The translations under genes were made by a program, and so were the position numbers. The notes beneath the pieces were generated by a model. The model searched no databases and was not told the origin of the DNA. It saw only the letters and a list, made by a program, of their open reading frames with translations. From Nitrosomonadales bacterium (GTDB lineage: Bacteria > Pseudomonadota > Gammaproteobacteria > Burkholderiales > SG8-41): a stretch of 5,661 nt of DNA. The stretch lies in assembly GCA_009885185.1 (NCBI GenBank), contig VFLF01000459.1:1-5661 (forward strand). The letters run 5' to 3'. Shown piece by piece: positions 1 through 5,644 of this stretch; the first letter of the stretch is position 1, and each line of letters begins with the position of its first letter.

Positions 1-876
1 CCACGCCGCATCCCGAAGATTTCCGCCATCGTGAAGCCGGCCACGTTGCTCAAATTTCACAAGGCCCTGGTCGATCGCAAGTATCACCTGCTCTTCTCTT
101 CGTCCGGTCGTCAGCGCAAACCCGGCCCCAAAGGGCCCTCCGCCGAACTCATTGCAGCCATCGTCGATATGAAGTGCCGTAATCCCAAATTTGGCTATAT
201 GAAGATCGCTCTGCAGATCTCTCACGCCTTCGGCCTCGACATCGATAAAGATGTGGTACGCCGCGTGCTCGCCACGCACTACCGGGCAGACGGCTCCGGT
301 TCCAGCGGACCTTCGTGGCTGACGCTCATCGCTCAATCCAAAGATAGTCTATGGAGCGTTGATCTGTTCCGCTGCGAATCCATCCTGCTACGCAGCTTCT
401 GGGTCATGGTGGTGATAGATATATTCACCCGCCGCATCATTGGTTTTGGTTTTGATCGGGCTGACATCGACGGCGTATCCGTGTGCCGGATGTTTAACCA
501 CGCCATCGCCGGCAAGCCACTACCGAAACACGTCAGCACAGATAATGACCCGCTGTTTCGTTTTCATCGGTGGTTAGCAAATCTGCGCGTACTTGACGTT
601 GACGAAATCAAGTCATTTCCCCATGTTCCCGTGTCGCATCCATTCATTGAAAGGCTGATCGGCACGATTCGCCGCGAATATCTGGATCGCGTGTTTTTCT
701 GGAACGTCGTCGACTTAACGCGTAAGTTGAACGCCTTCGGCGATTACTACAATGCGTTACGGCTACATCGCTCGCTTGATGGAACAACACCGGAGCAACG
801 CGCTGGTGCTTCGTCACCGGCTCCTATTACGCTAGCGCATCACGCATGGCGGAAGCATTGCGGCGGCTTATTTTAG
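1..876 (+). CDS. DDE (DD35E) transposase / integrase-core protein, 5'-truncated by window edge
   Basis: This is the transposase of IS copy 1. The reading frame is open from base 1; a GTG at 31 is not the true start, because the homologous copy at 4266 shows about 67 further N-terminal codons, giving an estimated full length near 358 residues. Numbered from the GTG, the RNase H-like catalytic core shows Asp111 (WSVDLFRC), Asp171 (STDNDP) and Glu207 (HPFIERLIGTIRRE). The last two are separated by 35 residues, the spacing of IS3/IS481-type transposases and retroviral integrases. The segment before it (KFGYMKIALQI, DKDVVRRVL) resembles the helix-turn-helix region that precedes the rve domain. After the Glu come the usual FGDYYNALRLHRSL and TPEQRAG motifs. 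All catalytic residues are present with no frameshift, so the enzyme may be functional if its 5' end is intact. It would cut and join the IS ends. Confidence 0.88.
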   Translation, partial: PRRIPKISAIVKPATLLKFHKALVDRKYHLLFSSSGRQRKPGPKGPSAELIAAIVDMKCRNPKFGYMKIALQISHAFGLDIDKDVVRRVLATHYRADGSGSSGPSWLTLIAQSKDSLWSVDLFRCESILLRSFWVMVVIDIFTRRIIGFGFDRADIDGVSVCRMFNHAIAGKPLPKHVSTDNDPLFRFHRWLANLRVLDVDEIKSFPHVPVSHPFIERLIGTIRREYLDRVFFWNVVDLTRKLNAFGDYYNALRLHRSLDGTTPEQRAGASSPAPITLAHHAWRKHCGGLF

Positions 877-895
877 ACCCCCATGGCGGCTTGAC

Positions 896-914
896 TACGA
901 ATTCGCACCCCACA
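896..914 (-). repeat. Right terminal inverted repeat of IS copy 1
   Basis: On the minus strand this reads TGTGGGGTGCGAATTCGTA. It matches the left end of copy 2 (TGTGGTAGGCGAATTCGTA) at 16 of 19 positions, including an unbroken run of 11. It lies 20 bases past the transposase stop and is taken as the transposase binding and cleavage site. Confidence 0.75.
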
Positions 915-1178
915 GGATCACGCCTGGCAAATTGGGCGGAAGCAACGATAACAATTGTCCTGAACAACGGAACAAAGTTGACCCGGGAATGCGTTCACGC
1001 CAAAGGCTGGCCGGACCAGCCTGCCACATGGGATGACCTGTGCGGAAAGTTTGAAGAATGCTGCCATGACATCATCGCCCCGCACGCCGTGCAGCAACTC
1101 ATACAGCGAGTGGGTGATCTTGAAAACCTGCCAACAGTAAGAGAGCTGACAGCAATGCTTTCTTCGCGCTCCATCTAA
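915..1178 (+). pseudogene. MmgE/PrpD family protein, C-terminal remnant cut by IS copy 1
   Basis: An open frame of 87 codons runs from the IS edge to a TAA. The residues ANWAEATITIVLNNGTKLTREC followed by HAKGWPDQP, then KFEECCHDIIAPHAVQQLI and a final LENLPTVRELTAML, have the pattern of the C-terminal domain of the MmgE/PrpD (2-methylcitrate dehydratase-like) family: a beta strand with an ADGR-like turn, the H-x-KG-xP segment, a KF helix and the closing L-x-x-LP-x-V-x-x-L helix. The family is normally around 450 residues, so over 80% is missing here, including the catalytic part. The frame happens to read in from the IS, so an ATG at 846 inside the transposase gene gives a longer but artificial ORF. 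It converges on the Bug receptor gene with 13 bases between. Recognition is from residue pattern only. Confidence 0.7.
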
Positions 1179-1191
1179 GGCCATACGGCTC

Positions 1192-2175
1192 CTAATCCAA
1201 TTTAGCGCCAGTCCGCAGGACAACCTTGCGCCACACGTCGATGTCGCGCTTTATCTGCTCCATGAACCGGTCGGGCGTACCCCCTGCCGGTGACACGCCG
1301 TCGGCGGCAAGTCGCTCGGCTACCTCTGTCAGTCTAAGGGTTCGGTTAACCTCCGCATTGATTCTCTCCACTATCGATCGCGGCAAATCCTCCGGGCCGG
1401 CGAGACCATGCCAGAGTATGACCTCGTAGCCGGGAAGTGCCGCCTCGCTGACAGTGGGAATATCCGGCGCCGCCGCGATGCGCTCCCGGGTCGTTACCCC
1501 CATTGCCCTGAGCCTACCGGCCTTTACCAGTGGAAGCGTGGGCGCAACACTGCCCAGCAGCACACTCGTCTGCCCTGCTACGGTTTCAGTCAACGCCGGC
1601 CCGGTGCCCCGGTACGGCACATGCACCATTTTTACTTGCGCCATGCTCAGCATCAGCTCGGTGGCAAGGTGCCCTATGCCGCCGGTTCCGTGAGACGCAT
1701 AATTGACCACGCCCGGCTTCGCCCGCGCGAGCGCAATGAGCTCCTTCAGCGTTTTGGCGGGTGTGGAAGGATGCACGACAACGATGAAGGGGCCCTGAGA
1801 TATCTGAACGATGGGCGTAATGTCGGTAATTGGATCAAAGGCGAGCTTGTAGAGATTCGCATTGACCGGATAGCTGCCTCCAACAAGATTCAGCGTGTAG
1901 CCATCCGGGCGCGCCTTGACACCCAGTTCTGCCCCCAGCACTCCACCCGCGCCGGGCCGGTTGTCCACCACCACCGGCTGGCCGAAGCTCTCCGAAAGTT
2001 TCTGTGCCACGATACGACCGATGAAGTCGTTACCGCCGCCCGGCGCAAACGGCACAATGATCCGTACCGACTTCAACGGGTAGCCTTGGCCAAAGGCAAG
2101 AGTTGCCGCCAACACCATAACTGGCATTGCTGCAAAACATCGTGCCTGCGTTAGTGAGACGGCGCGCGGCCTCAT
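1192..2175 (-). CDS. Bug/TctC-family periplasmic solute-binding receptor (tripartite tricarboxylate transporter type)
   Basis: The 327-residue product matches the usual 320-330 length of Bug receptors. These are exported proteins that bind carboxylates or similar small organic anions in the periplasm, sometimes for a TctAB-type membrane transporter. Residues 1 to about 31 form a signal peptide: basic MRPR start, hydrophobic PVMVLAATLAF, and a likely cleavage near AFGQG. Family hallmarks follow: KSVRIIVPFAPGGGND (36-50), VVVDNRPGAGG (68-78), the GTGG loop (163-166), MVHVPYRGTGPA (183-194), AGRLRAMGVTTRER (219-232) and IPTVSEAALPGYE (239-251). ATG at 2175 was chosen over an upstream ATG at 2325 because it gives the signal peptide at the N-terminus and has a GGAGG ribosome site seven bases upstream (2183-2187). 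No tctA or tctB partner is in the window, so it is an orphan receptor here, as is common. The ligand cannot be predicted. Confidence 0.93.
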   Translation of the reverse strand: MRPRAVSLTQARCFAAMPVMVLAATLAFGQGYPLKSVRIIVPFAPGGGNDFIGRIVAQKLSESFGQPVVVDNRPGAGGVLGAELGVKARPDGYTLNLVGGSYPVNANLYKLAFDPITDITPIVQISQGPFIVVVHPSTPAKTLKELIALARAKPGVVNYASHGTGGIGHLATELMLSMAQVKMVHVPYRGTGPALTETVAGQTSVLLGSVAPTLPLVKAGRLRAMGVTTRERIAAAPDIPTVSEAALPGYEVILWHGLAGPEDLPRSIVERINAEVNRTLRLTEVAERLAADGVSPAGGTPDRFMEQIKRDIDVWRKVVLRTGAKLD

Positions 2176-2182
2176 TATCTGT

Positions 2183-2187
2183 CCTCC
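2183..2187 (-). promoter_or_regulatory. Shine-Dalgarno site deciding the start of the Bug receptor
   Basis: On the minus strand GGAGG sits seven bases before the ATG at 2175. The longer alternative start at 2325 would place about 50 non-signal residues ahead of an obvious signal peptide, so this site settles the start. Confidence 0.75.
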
Positions 2188-2455
2188 GCAAAAATTAACG
2201 TACACCATTTTGAGTGTTTGCACCGATGGCATGACGCCATTGAAGGCGGTAACGTTCAACTTGCGGCGTTCCGAAAGATTCGTCCCGAGAAAACTGTGAG
2301 CCGTCGCCGTACTTGCGTGCGACAAAAAAACTACCGATATGTGAGTATTTTTTGGCGGGGTTGGCGTTGGTCAACCGCGTTTTTCGATTCGAACCAAACA
2401 AGAATAGAAAAAAACCTCAGAAAAATTTGCGAGATATGACTCTGGCGGATTAGAG

Positions 2456-2480
2456 TGGCGTCCCCACGGGGATGGGAACC
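2456..2480 (-). other. tRNA-Glu 3'-end-like fragment (possible attachment-site remnant)
   Basis: Read on the minus strand the stretch starts GGTTC, continues ATCCCC, and ends GGGGACGCCA, the last ten bases being identical to the acceptor end plus CCA of E. coli-type tRNA-Glu as I remember it. About 21 of 25 bases agree. The T-loop carries CC in place of GA, and the sequence upstream does not form the T-stem or the rest of a tRNA, so it cannot be a working tRNA. Partial 3' ends of tRNA genes are typical scars of integrase-mediated insertion (attL/attR). Chance similarity of a short GC-rich hairpin is the main alternative. Confidence 0.35.
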
Positions 2481-2576
2481 TATTCCGCTCGTAAATTCAA
2501 TGATGTGCATGCTGAATTGACAGATAAATTCCCAAATTCCGTCATCGCTCGCAACCGTCTAAATCACAGGTCGAGC

Positions 2577-2951
2577 CTATGCCGCGCGAAGTTCATCCGG
2601 CTGCCGAATCAGGCTTTCCGCTGGAATGTCCAAGCCGCGATGCAGCTTCCAAATCATCTTCAGGGTCAGCGGGCGCTTATGGTTCAGGATTTCGTAAACT
2701 CGATTCAGACGCCCTATCATCGGCTCCAAATCCTTGGGGGTTAGGCCCTTTTGATCCATCTGGAATTTGATGGCCTCCACCGGATCGGGCAGCTCAAGCG
2801 GAAAGTGCTTCCGTTCATAGGCTTCTATCAGCGTGACCAGAACGTCGAGACGCTCGCCATCAGCAGTATTCGCCCTGGCACCCATCAGAGCCTCGACGTC
2901 TTTCAGAGCCTCACGATAGTCAGCCTTGGTCTTGATCGGTTTAATGTTCAT
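2577..2951 (-). CDS. higA: HigA-type antitoxin, helix-turn-helix transcriptional repressor
   Basis: The 124-residue product neutralises the HigB toxin encoded just upstream and represses the operon. The N-terminal half (MNIKPIKTKADYREALKDVE...LMGA, about residues 1-55) is the usual toxin-binding helical part of HigA proteins. Residues about 57-117 are the Cro/C1-type DNA-binding domain, with EAIKFQMDQKGLTPKDLEPMIG, then NRVYEILNHKRPLT as the recognition region and IWKLHRGLDIPAESLI. Two earlier ATGs directly precede the chosen one, and a fourth (2966) overlaps the higB stop as ATGA. The start at 2951 is preferred because an AAGGAG sits exactly six bases ahead and because family members begin M-x-I-x-PI. 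The overlap implies translational coupling, so antitoxin is made together with toxin. Its target is probably the palindrome at 3276-3294. Confidence 0.9.
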   Translation of the reverse strand: MNIKPIKTKADYREALKDVEALMGARANTADGERLDVLVTLIEAYERKHFPLELPDPVEAIKFQMDQKGLTPKDLEPMIGRLNRVYEILNHKRPLTLKMIWKLHRGLDIPAESLIRQPDELRAA

Positions 2952-2962
2952 CATCATCTCCT

Positions 2963-3265
2963 TCATATATCTTGAGCGTCAATATCATCGTACTGGGCAT
3001 GCGTGCCGATAAAACGAATATATACAACTCGGTACGGATAATTAATCCACACCACCAGCCGGTATTTGTTGCCGGCAAGATTGAATACCACGCGCCCGTC
3101 GCGCAGGATGCTGGCACTTCGAAAGGACGCCTTCGCCTCTGCTGGCGACGCCCAGTCTGCCCTAAGCGCCTGGCGGTACCAGGCCAGTCCGGGCTCCTTG
3201 GCATCCCGATAAGAACGGTTGTTTTCCCAGAACGCTTTCAAAGTCGAGAGGGCAATGATACGCAT
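2963..3265 (-). CDS. higB: HigB-type mRNA interferase toxin (RelE-like fold)
   Basis: The 100-residue product matches the HigB_toxin family, ribosome-dependent endonucleases that cut translated mRNA and arrest growth. Visible family features are the start MRIIALSTLKAFWE, the WYRQALRADWASPAEAK segment (29-45), the basic SFRSASILRDGRVVFNLAGNKYRLVVWINY strands (48-76) and the closing VYIRFIGTHAQYDDIDA (81-97), with His89 and Tyr92 in the position of conserved C-terminal residues. ATG 3265 is chosen because the family begins MRII; an in-frame ATG at 3271 would add only Met-Cys. Neither has a Shine-Dalgarno sequence, and the predicted transcription start falls at about 3265, so the mRNA may be leaderless. 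The toxin-first order with a 4-base overlap to higA is the normal higBA arrangement. Length and sequence look intact. Confidence 0.9.
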   Translation of the reverse strand: MRIIALSTLKAFWENNRSYRDAKEPGLAWYRQALRADWASPAEAKASFRSASILRDGRVVFNLAGNKYRLVVWINYPYRVVYIRFIGTHAQYDDIDAQDI

Positions 3266-3271
3266 GCACAT

Positions 3272-3300
3272 AGAATAGTCCCATAATGGGACTAACGCAA
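3272..3300 (-). promoter_or_regulatory. higBA promoter with embedded palindromic operator
   Basis: On the minus strand TTGCGT (3295-3300) and TATTCT (3272-3277) are 17 bases apart and make a plausible sigma-70 promoter. Spanning the spacer and touching the -10 is a perfect 9-bp inverted repeat, TAGTCCCAT-A-ATGGGACTA on the plus strand (3276-3294). This is the expected place for HigA to block RNA polymerase. The transcription start predicted from the -10 is about 3265, the higB start codon itself. The palindrome is directly visible; promoter function and repressor binding are inferred. Confidence 0.7.
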
Positions 3301-3423
3301 GTCCAACCCTACCTCCCTGTCGAGCCCAAGCATTTGCGTATTACTAGGCAACATGCGAACAACGCCGCTCTCTGATAACAGGCGCTGATTTGTTTCGAGA
3401 CTCCAGCCACAGCAGTTTTAGGT

Positions 3424-3453
3424 TGCAGTATTACTGTATTTCTGTAATACTGC
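3424..3453 (+). promoter_or_regulatory. Promoter/operator of the AbrB-PIN module
   Basis: A perfect 10-bp inverted repeat, GCAGTATTAC (3425-3434) and GTAATACTGC (3444-3453), is separated by nine bases and ends four bases before the antitoxin ATG. A weak -35 (TTGCAG, 3424-3429) and -10 (AATACT, 3446-3451), spaced 16 bases, lie within it. This suggests autorepression by the AbrB-fold antitoxin, which binds such repeats as a dimer. The predicted transcription start is at about 3458, again the start codon. Confidence 0.65.
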
Positions 3454-3457
3454 TCAT

Positions 3458-3703
3458 ATGAAAACCACTCTTACCATGACTAACCGTGGTGTCGTCACAC
3501 TGCCCGCTAAGCTGCGTCGCGAGCTTGGCCTTAAGGCTGACGATCAGCTCATCGCTGAGACGACCGCCGAAGGGCTGTTGCTGCGTCCTGCGGTCATACT
3601 TCCAATAGAAATGTATACCGATAAGCGCATTCGCGAGTTTGACGAGGCCGAGGCAGATCTTGATCATTTCTTGCAACGAAATAAGAAGAAGCGCGCTCGC
3701 TAG
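3458..3703 (+). CDS. AbrB/MazE/SpoVT-family antitoxin
   Basis: This is an 81-residue protein with an N-terminal swapped-hairpin DNA-binding domain of the SpoVT-AbrB type: TLTMTNRGVVTLPAKLRREL (residues 4-23), LGLKADDQLIAETTAEGLLLRP (23-44). The remaining part, rich in acidic residues and then basic (DKRIREFDEAEADLDHFLQRNKKKRAR, 55-81), is the likely toxin-binding tail. In this family the protein binds its own operator and caps the active site of the partner toxin. The PIN gene follows nine bases downstream, so both are cotranscribed. No Shine-Dalgarno sequence precedes the ATG, consistent with a leaderless message from the overlapping promoter. The family is clear; the partnership is inferred from adjacency. 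Confidence 0.87.
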   Translation: MKTTLTMTNRGVVTLPAKLRRELGLKADDQLIAETTAEGLLLRPAVILPIEMYTDKRIREFDEAEADLDHFLQRNKKKRAR

Positions 3704-3712
3704 GCCTGTTGG

Positions 3713-4123
3713 ATGCGGATTTTCCTGGATGCAAACGTACTTTTTTCGGCCGCTAAATCCGACGGTGCAGTTGCGGAGCTAGTGAAGCGGCTTTTGCAGG
3801 CTGGGCATGAATGCTGTGCGGATAGTTATGTCATCGAGGAAGCGCGCCGAACTCTTGCGGCAAAGGCGCCCAGTGGTGTAGCTGCTCTCGATGCACTGCT
3901 GGAAAGACTGCGTATCGCGTCGGCAGTGACGGCACAAGTTGATACGGACGTAATCGACTGGCTTCCTGAGAAAGACCGGCCCGTACTAGGGTCCGCTATT
4001 CGCATGCGGTGTGCGGCGTTAGTCAGTGGCGACCGTACACATTTTGGCGCCGGCTATGGAAAATCGTTTGGAGGCGTAACCATTTATTCCCCTCGATCAC
4101 TCGCGGAAAAATTGCTGAAGTAA
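3713..4123 (+). CDS. PIN-domain ribonuclease, putative toxin (VapC-like)
   Basis: This 136-residue protein has PIN-domain architecture over its full length: RIFLDANVLFSAA at the start with Asp6, DSYVIEEARRTL with Glu42/Glu43, PEKDRPVLGSAI with Asp88, and ALVSGDRTHFG with Asp107. These form the acidic cluster that binds Mg2+/Mn2+ in VapC-type RNases, which cut tRNA, rRNA or mRNA. All acidic positions are retained, so activity is plausible. It is preceded by the AbrB-fold antitoxin and has only a weak ribosome site, suggesting translation coupled to that gene. The sequence is closer to the general 'PIN domain with AbrB partner' type than to classical short VapC proteins. The RNA target is unknown. 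Confidence 0.87.
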   Translation: MRIFLDANVLFSAAKSDGAVAELVKRLLQAGHECCADSYVIEEARRTLAAKAPSGVAALDALLERLRIASAVTAQVDTDVIDWLPEKDRPVLGSAIRMRCAALVSGDRTHFGAGYGKSFGGVTIYSPRSLAEKLLK

Positions 4124-4177
4124 AAGAAATGTTTGGTCGAGTCGGTCGTGGGCAATTCACCTTCGCAATTATTCGCG

Positions 4178-4196
4178 TGTGGTAGGCGAATTCGTA
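4178..4196 (+). repeat. Left terminal inverted repeat of IS copy 2
   Basis: TGTGGTAGGCGAATTCGTA is the inverted counterpart, with three mismatches, of the right end of copy 1 at 896-914. It begins with TGT as in IS481-type elements and lies 69 bases before the transposase start codon. Confidence 0.72.
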
Positions 4197-4265
4197 AGAG
4201 TGTAGCGCCAATAACCCCTGCGGTGCAGTCTTGTGAATATCGGCGAGCGTGATAACTTGCAGCCC

Positions 4266-4842
4266 ATGCGCGATCTGCCCCTTTTGGCGATTCACCTGGT
4301 CGTAACTATCGCAAAACTCCTCCGTCCCGGCGGGGTGCGCGCCGTCGCCGCAGAATCCCTCTTGCTCAAGCAGCAGCTCATCGTCAGCAATCGCTTCCGG
4401 CAACGTGCCCCGAACTTGACCACCCTCGATCGCTTTGTGCTCGGACTGATCACGCTCTTTGTCAGCCCACGGCGCATCCCAAAGCTTTCCTCTATTGTGA
4501 AGTCGGCTACGTTATTAAGATTCCGTAAGGCGTTGATCGATCAAAAGTATCGCATCTTGTTCTCGTCCTCGGGTCGCCCACGCAAACCCGGTCCCAAAGG
4601 TCCGTCGGCTGAAATCATTGCATCCATCCTCGAAATGAAGCGCCGTAATCCCAAGTTCGGCTATCTGAAAATAGCCGAGCAGATCGCTCACACCTTTGGC
4701 CTCAACATAGATAAAGATGTCGTGCGCCGCGTGCTCGCCAAGCATTACCGACCTGACCACTCCGGCAGCGATGGCCCCTCTTGGTTAACGCTCATCGCGC
4801 AGGCCAGGGATAGCCTGTGGAGTATCGACATGCTCCGCTGCT
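4266..4842 (+). pseudogene. DDE transposase, N-terminal part, cut by group II intron
   Basis: The ATG at 4266 opens the frame MRDLPLLAIHLVVTIAKLL, followed by a LLKQQLIV/NRFRQRAPNLTTLDRFVLGL segment that copy 1 lacks only because of the window edge. An in-frame ATG at 4233 exists but has no advantage. From SPRRIPK on, the protein aligns residue by residue with copy 1 to SLWSIDMLRC, including the first catalytic Asp. It then breaks off after 192 codons, and the frame runs into intron sequence and stops at 4911-4913. Catalytic Asp2 and Glu are missing, so this copy is inactive as it stands unless intron splicing joins it to a downstream exon outside the window. Confidence 0.8.
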
Positions 4843-5123
4843 TGCGACACGAAGTCGCTTGTAGAAGTTGTTCTCACTATAGAAAGGAGGGAACCACTCG
4901 TGTCACCGGGTGAATTTAGGAGCCTGAATAAAGAGCGGCTCTGACAATGCAACGAAGACGCCGCAAGGCGCGGGGTATTAATCGTGAGAGGCGTATCCTT
5001 CTGGCAGCCACAGGCCGGATGAGTGCTAAATAGTCGGTACGGTGAAATTAATTGAATCTGCGCAAAGACCGTTAACATGAACAAGCGGAAGTGGCTATTA
5101 CGCTTGCACCAAAAAGGTATTGG

Positions 5124-5170
5124 GAGCGGGAACAGCGCTTGCAGCGTGCGCCTTCGTGACCCGTATGCTC
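5124..5170 (+). other. Candidate EBS1 stem-loop of intron domain I
   Basis: Nested pairings CGGG/CCCG (5127-5130 with 5160-5163) and GCGC/GCGC (5135-5138 with 5148-5151) present a nine-base loop containing GCAGCG (5141-5146). This is the exact complement of the last six bases of the 5' exon, CGCTGC at 4837-4842. The loop is about 299 bases into the intron, a usual place for EBS1. The match supports both the intron boundary and target recognition by base pairing. Confidence 0.6.
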
Positions 5171-5572
5171 CTCGGTCAACAGCAGGCACCTAACCCGACG
5201 TACTTCTGCAAGCGGAACGTGGAAAGGCCGTATCGCTCCCCTCGGGGACAGCAGGCTGCAAAGTCTGCCTATGGCGGTGCGGCAGTAGGATGTCGGAAAA
5301 AGCGAATGCCACGCTGTAATGGCGTGGATACAGGTTCTGTTGTTACCTGACACGAAAGTGGGCCCACGTCCGACAGGTGGTGCGTCGCGAGAAAGTTTGG
5401 AGAACTGTTAGTGTGGGGGGAAAGCAAATGAGCGCAGCACCACGGGCGCGTGCGCCTCCAGCATTGTCGCAAGACATGTATAACGGCTGCAAGCGTGTAT
5501 CGCGAAGGTTGCTCGGGGCGCATTCCGAGTTTCCGGGTCAATGTTGCATTTTCACTGGCCTTTGCACTGCTC

Positions 5573-5606
5573 GAGCCGTGTGATGGGAAACTATCACGCA
5601 CGGTTC
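5573..5606 (+). ncRNA. Group II intron domain V (catalytic hairpin)
   Basis: The 34-nt hairpin has GAGCCGTG pairing with CACGGTTC, a two-base CG bulge (5597-5598), a second stem TGATGG/CTATCA and a GAAA tetraloop (5587-5590). The catalytic AGC triad is at 5574-5576. Every feature matches the family consensus, so the catalytic core appears intact. Confidence 0.93.
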
Positions 5607-5609
5607 CTC

Positions 5610-5644
5610 GGGGGCTGGGCGCGGGTAACCGCGCCTGGCTACCC
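5610..5644 (+). ncRNA. Group II intron domain VI with bulged branch-point A
   Basis: GGG (5610-5612) pairs with CCC (5642-5644), and GGCTGGGCGCGG (5613-5624) with the strand 5629-5640 around a GTAA loop, with two or three G-T pairs. A5641 is left unpaired as the single bulged adenosine expected to attack the 5' splice site. It lies three bases after domain V, the normal short linker. Confidence 0.82.

Larger units (their letters stand above)
1..914 (+). mobile_element. Insertion sequence copy 1, IS481/IS3-like, left end outside window
   Basis: The element comprises a DD35E transposase gene and a right terminal repeat at 896-914. That repeat, read on the minus strand, matches 16 of 19 positions of the left terminal repeat of the second copy at 4178-4196, and both start TGTGG. 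Combining the left part of copy 2 with the right part of copy 1 gives an expected full length of about 1.2 kb. The sequence right after 914 codes for an unrelated protein (MmgE/PrpD C-terminus), which supports 914 as the true edge. Target duplication cannot be examined because the left end is not in the window. TGT...ACA ends fit the IS481 family; the exact family is inferred. Confidence 0.8.
2176..2576. other. Intergenic stretch with no recognisable gene
   Basis: This lies between the starts of the receptor leader and the end of higA. Open frames on both strands are short, lack family resemblance and lack ribosome sites. The part around 2390-2430 is A-rich on the plus strand (runs of A at 2408-2414 and 2420-2425). 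On the minus strand these are T-tracts downstream of a weak ACTCT/AGAGT hairpin (2439-2443 with 2452-2456), which could be a weak terminator. I could not find a convincing promoter for the receptor gene. The one element of note is the tRNA-like sequence listed separately. Confidence 0.5.
4178..4842 (+). mobile_element. Insertion sequence copy 2, left part, interrupted by a group II intron
   Basis: The element begins with the terminal repeat at 4178-4196, 54 bases past the PIN toxin stop, and lies in the same orientation as copy 1. Copies 1 and 2 differ by 10 of 60 bases in the block I compared (121-180 of copy 1), so they are separate members of the family and not a recent duplication. Similarity to copy 1 ends sharply after CTCCGCTGC at 4842, where intron sequence starts. 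The right part of the IS does not reappear before the window ends. Confidence 0.8.

Noticed and set aside
846..914. Start of an MmgE/PrpD ORF at ATG 846
   Set aside because: These bases belong to the transposase 3' end and the IS terminal repeat; the frame is open by coincidence.
1408..2154. 248-codon plus-strand open frame
   Set aside because: It is fully antisense to the well-supported Bug receptor gene, and its translation shows no family features.
2176..2325. N-terminal extension of the Bug receptor to an ATG at 2325
   Set aside because: It would put about 50 residues ahead of a clear signal peptide, and the GGAGG site fits the ATG at 2175.
2456..2480. CRISPR-repeat-like hairpin (GTCCCCACGGGGATGGGAACC flavour)
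   Set aside because: It occurs once, with no second repeat, spacer or cas gene in the window. The match to a tRNA 3' end explains it better.
2972..3286. 104-codon plus-strand open frame
   Set aside because: It is a shadow antisense to higB, with no recognisable domain and no ribosome site.
4899..4904. CGTGTC as EBS2 pairing with GACATG of the 5' exon
   Set aside because: It is only about 60 bases into the intron, too early for EBS2, and needs a wobble pair. Chance is likely.
4785..5353. Minus-strand open frames across the intron
   Set aside because: They cross the IS/intron boundary or lie within structured ribozyme sequence, and their translations are arginine/cysteine-rich without family resemblance.
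5358..5367. Perfect palindrome GTGGGCCCAC as a possible protein-binding site
   Set aside because: It lies inside domain III of the intron, where such a segment is part of the RNA fold.
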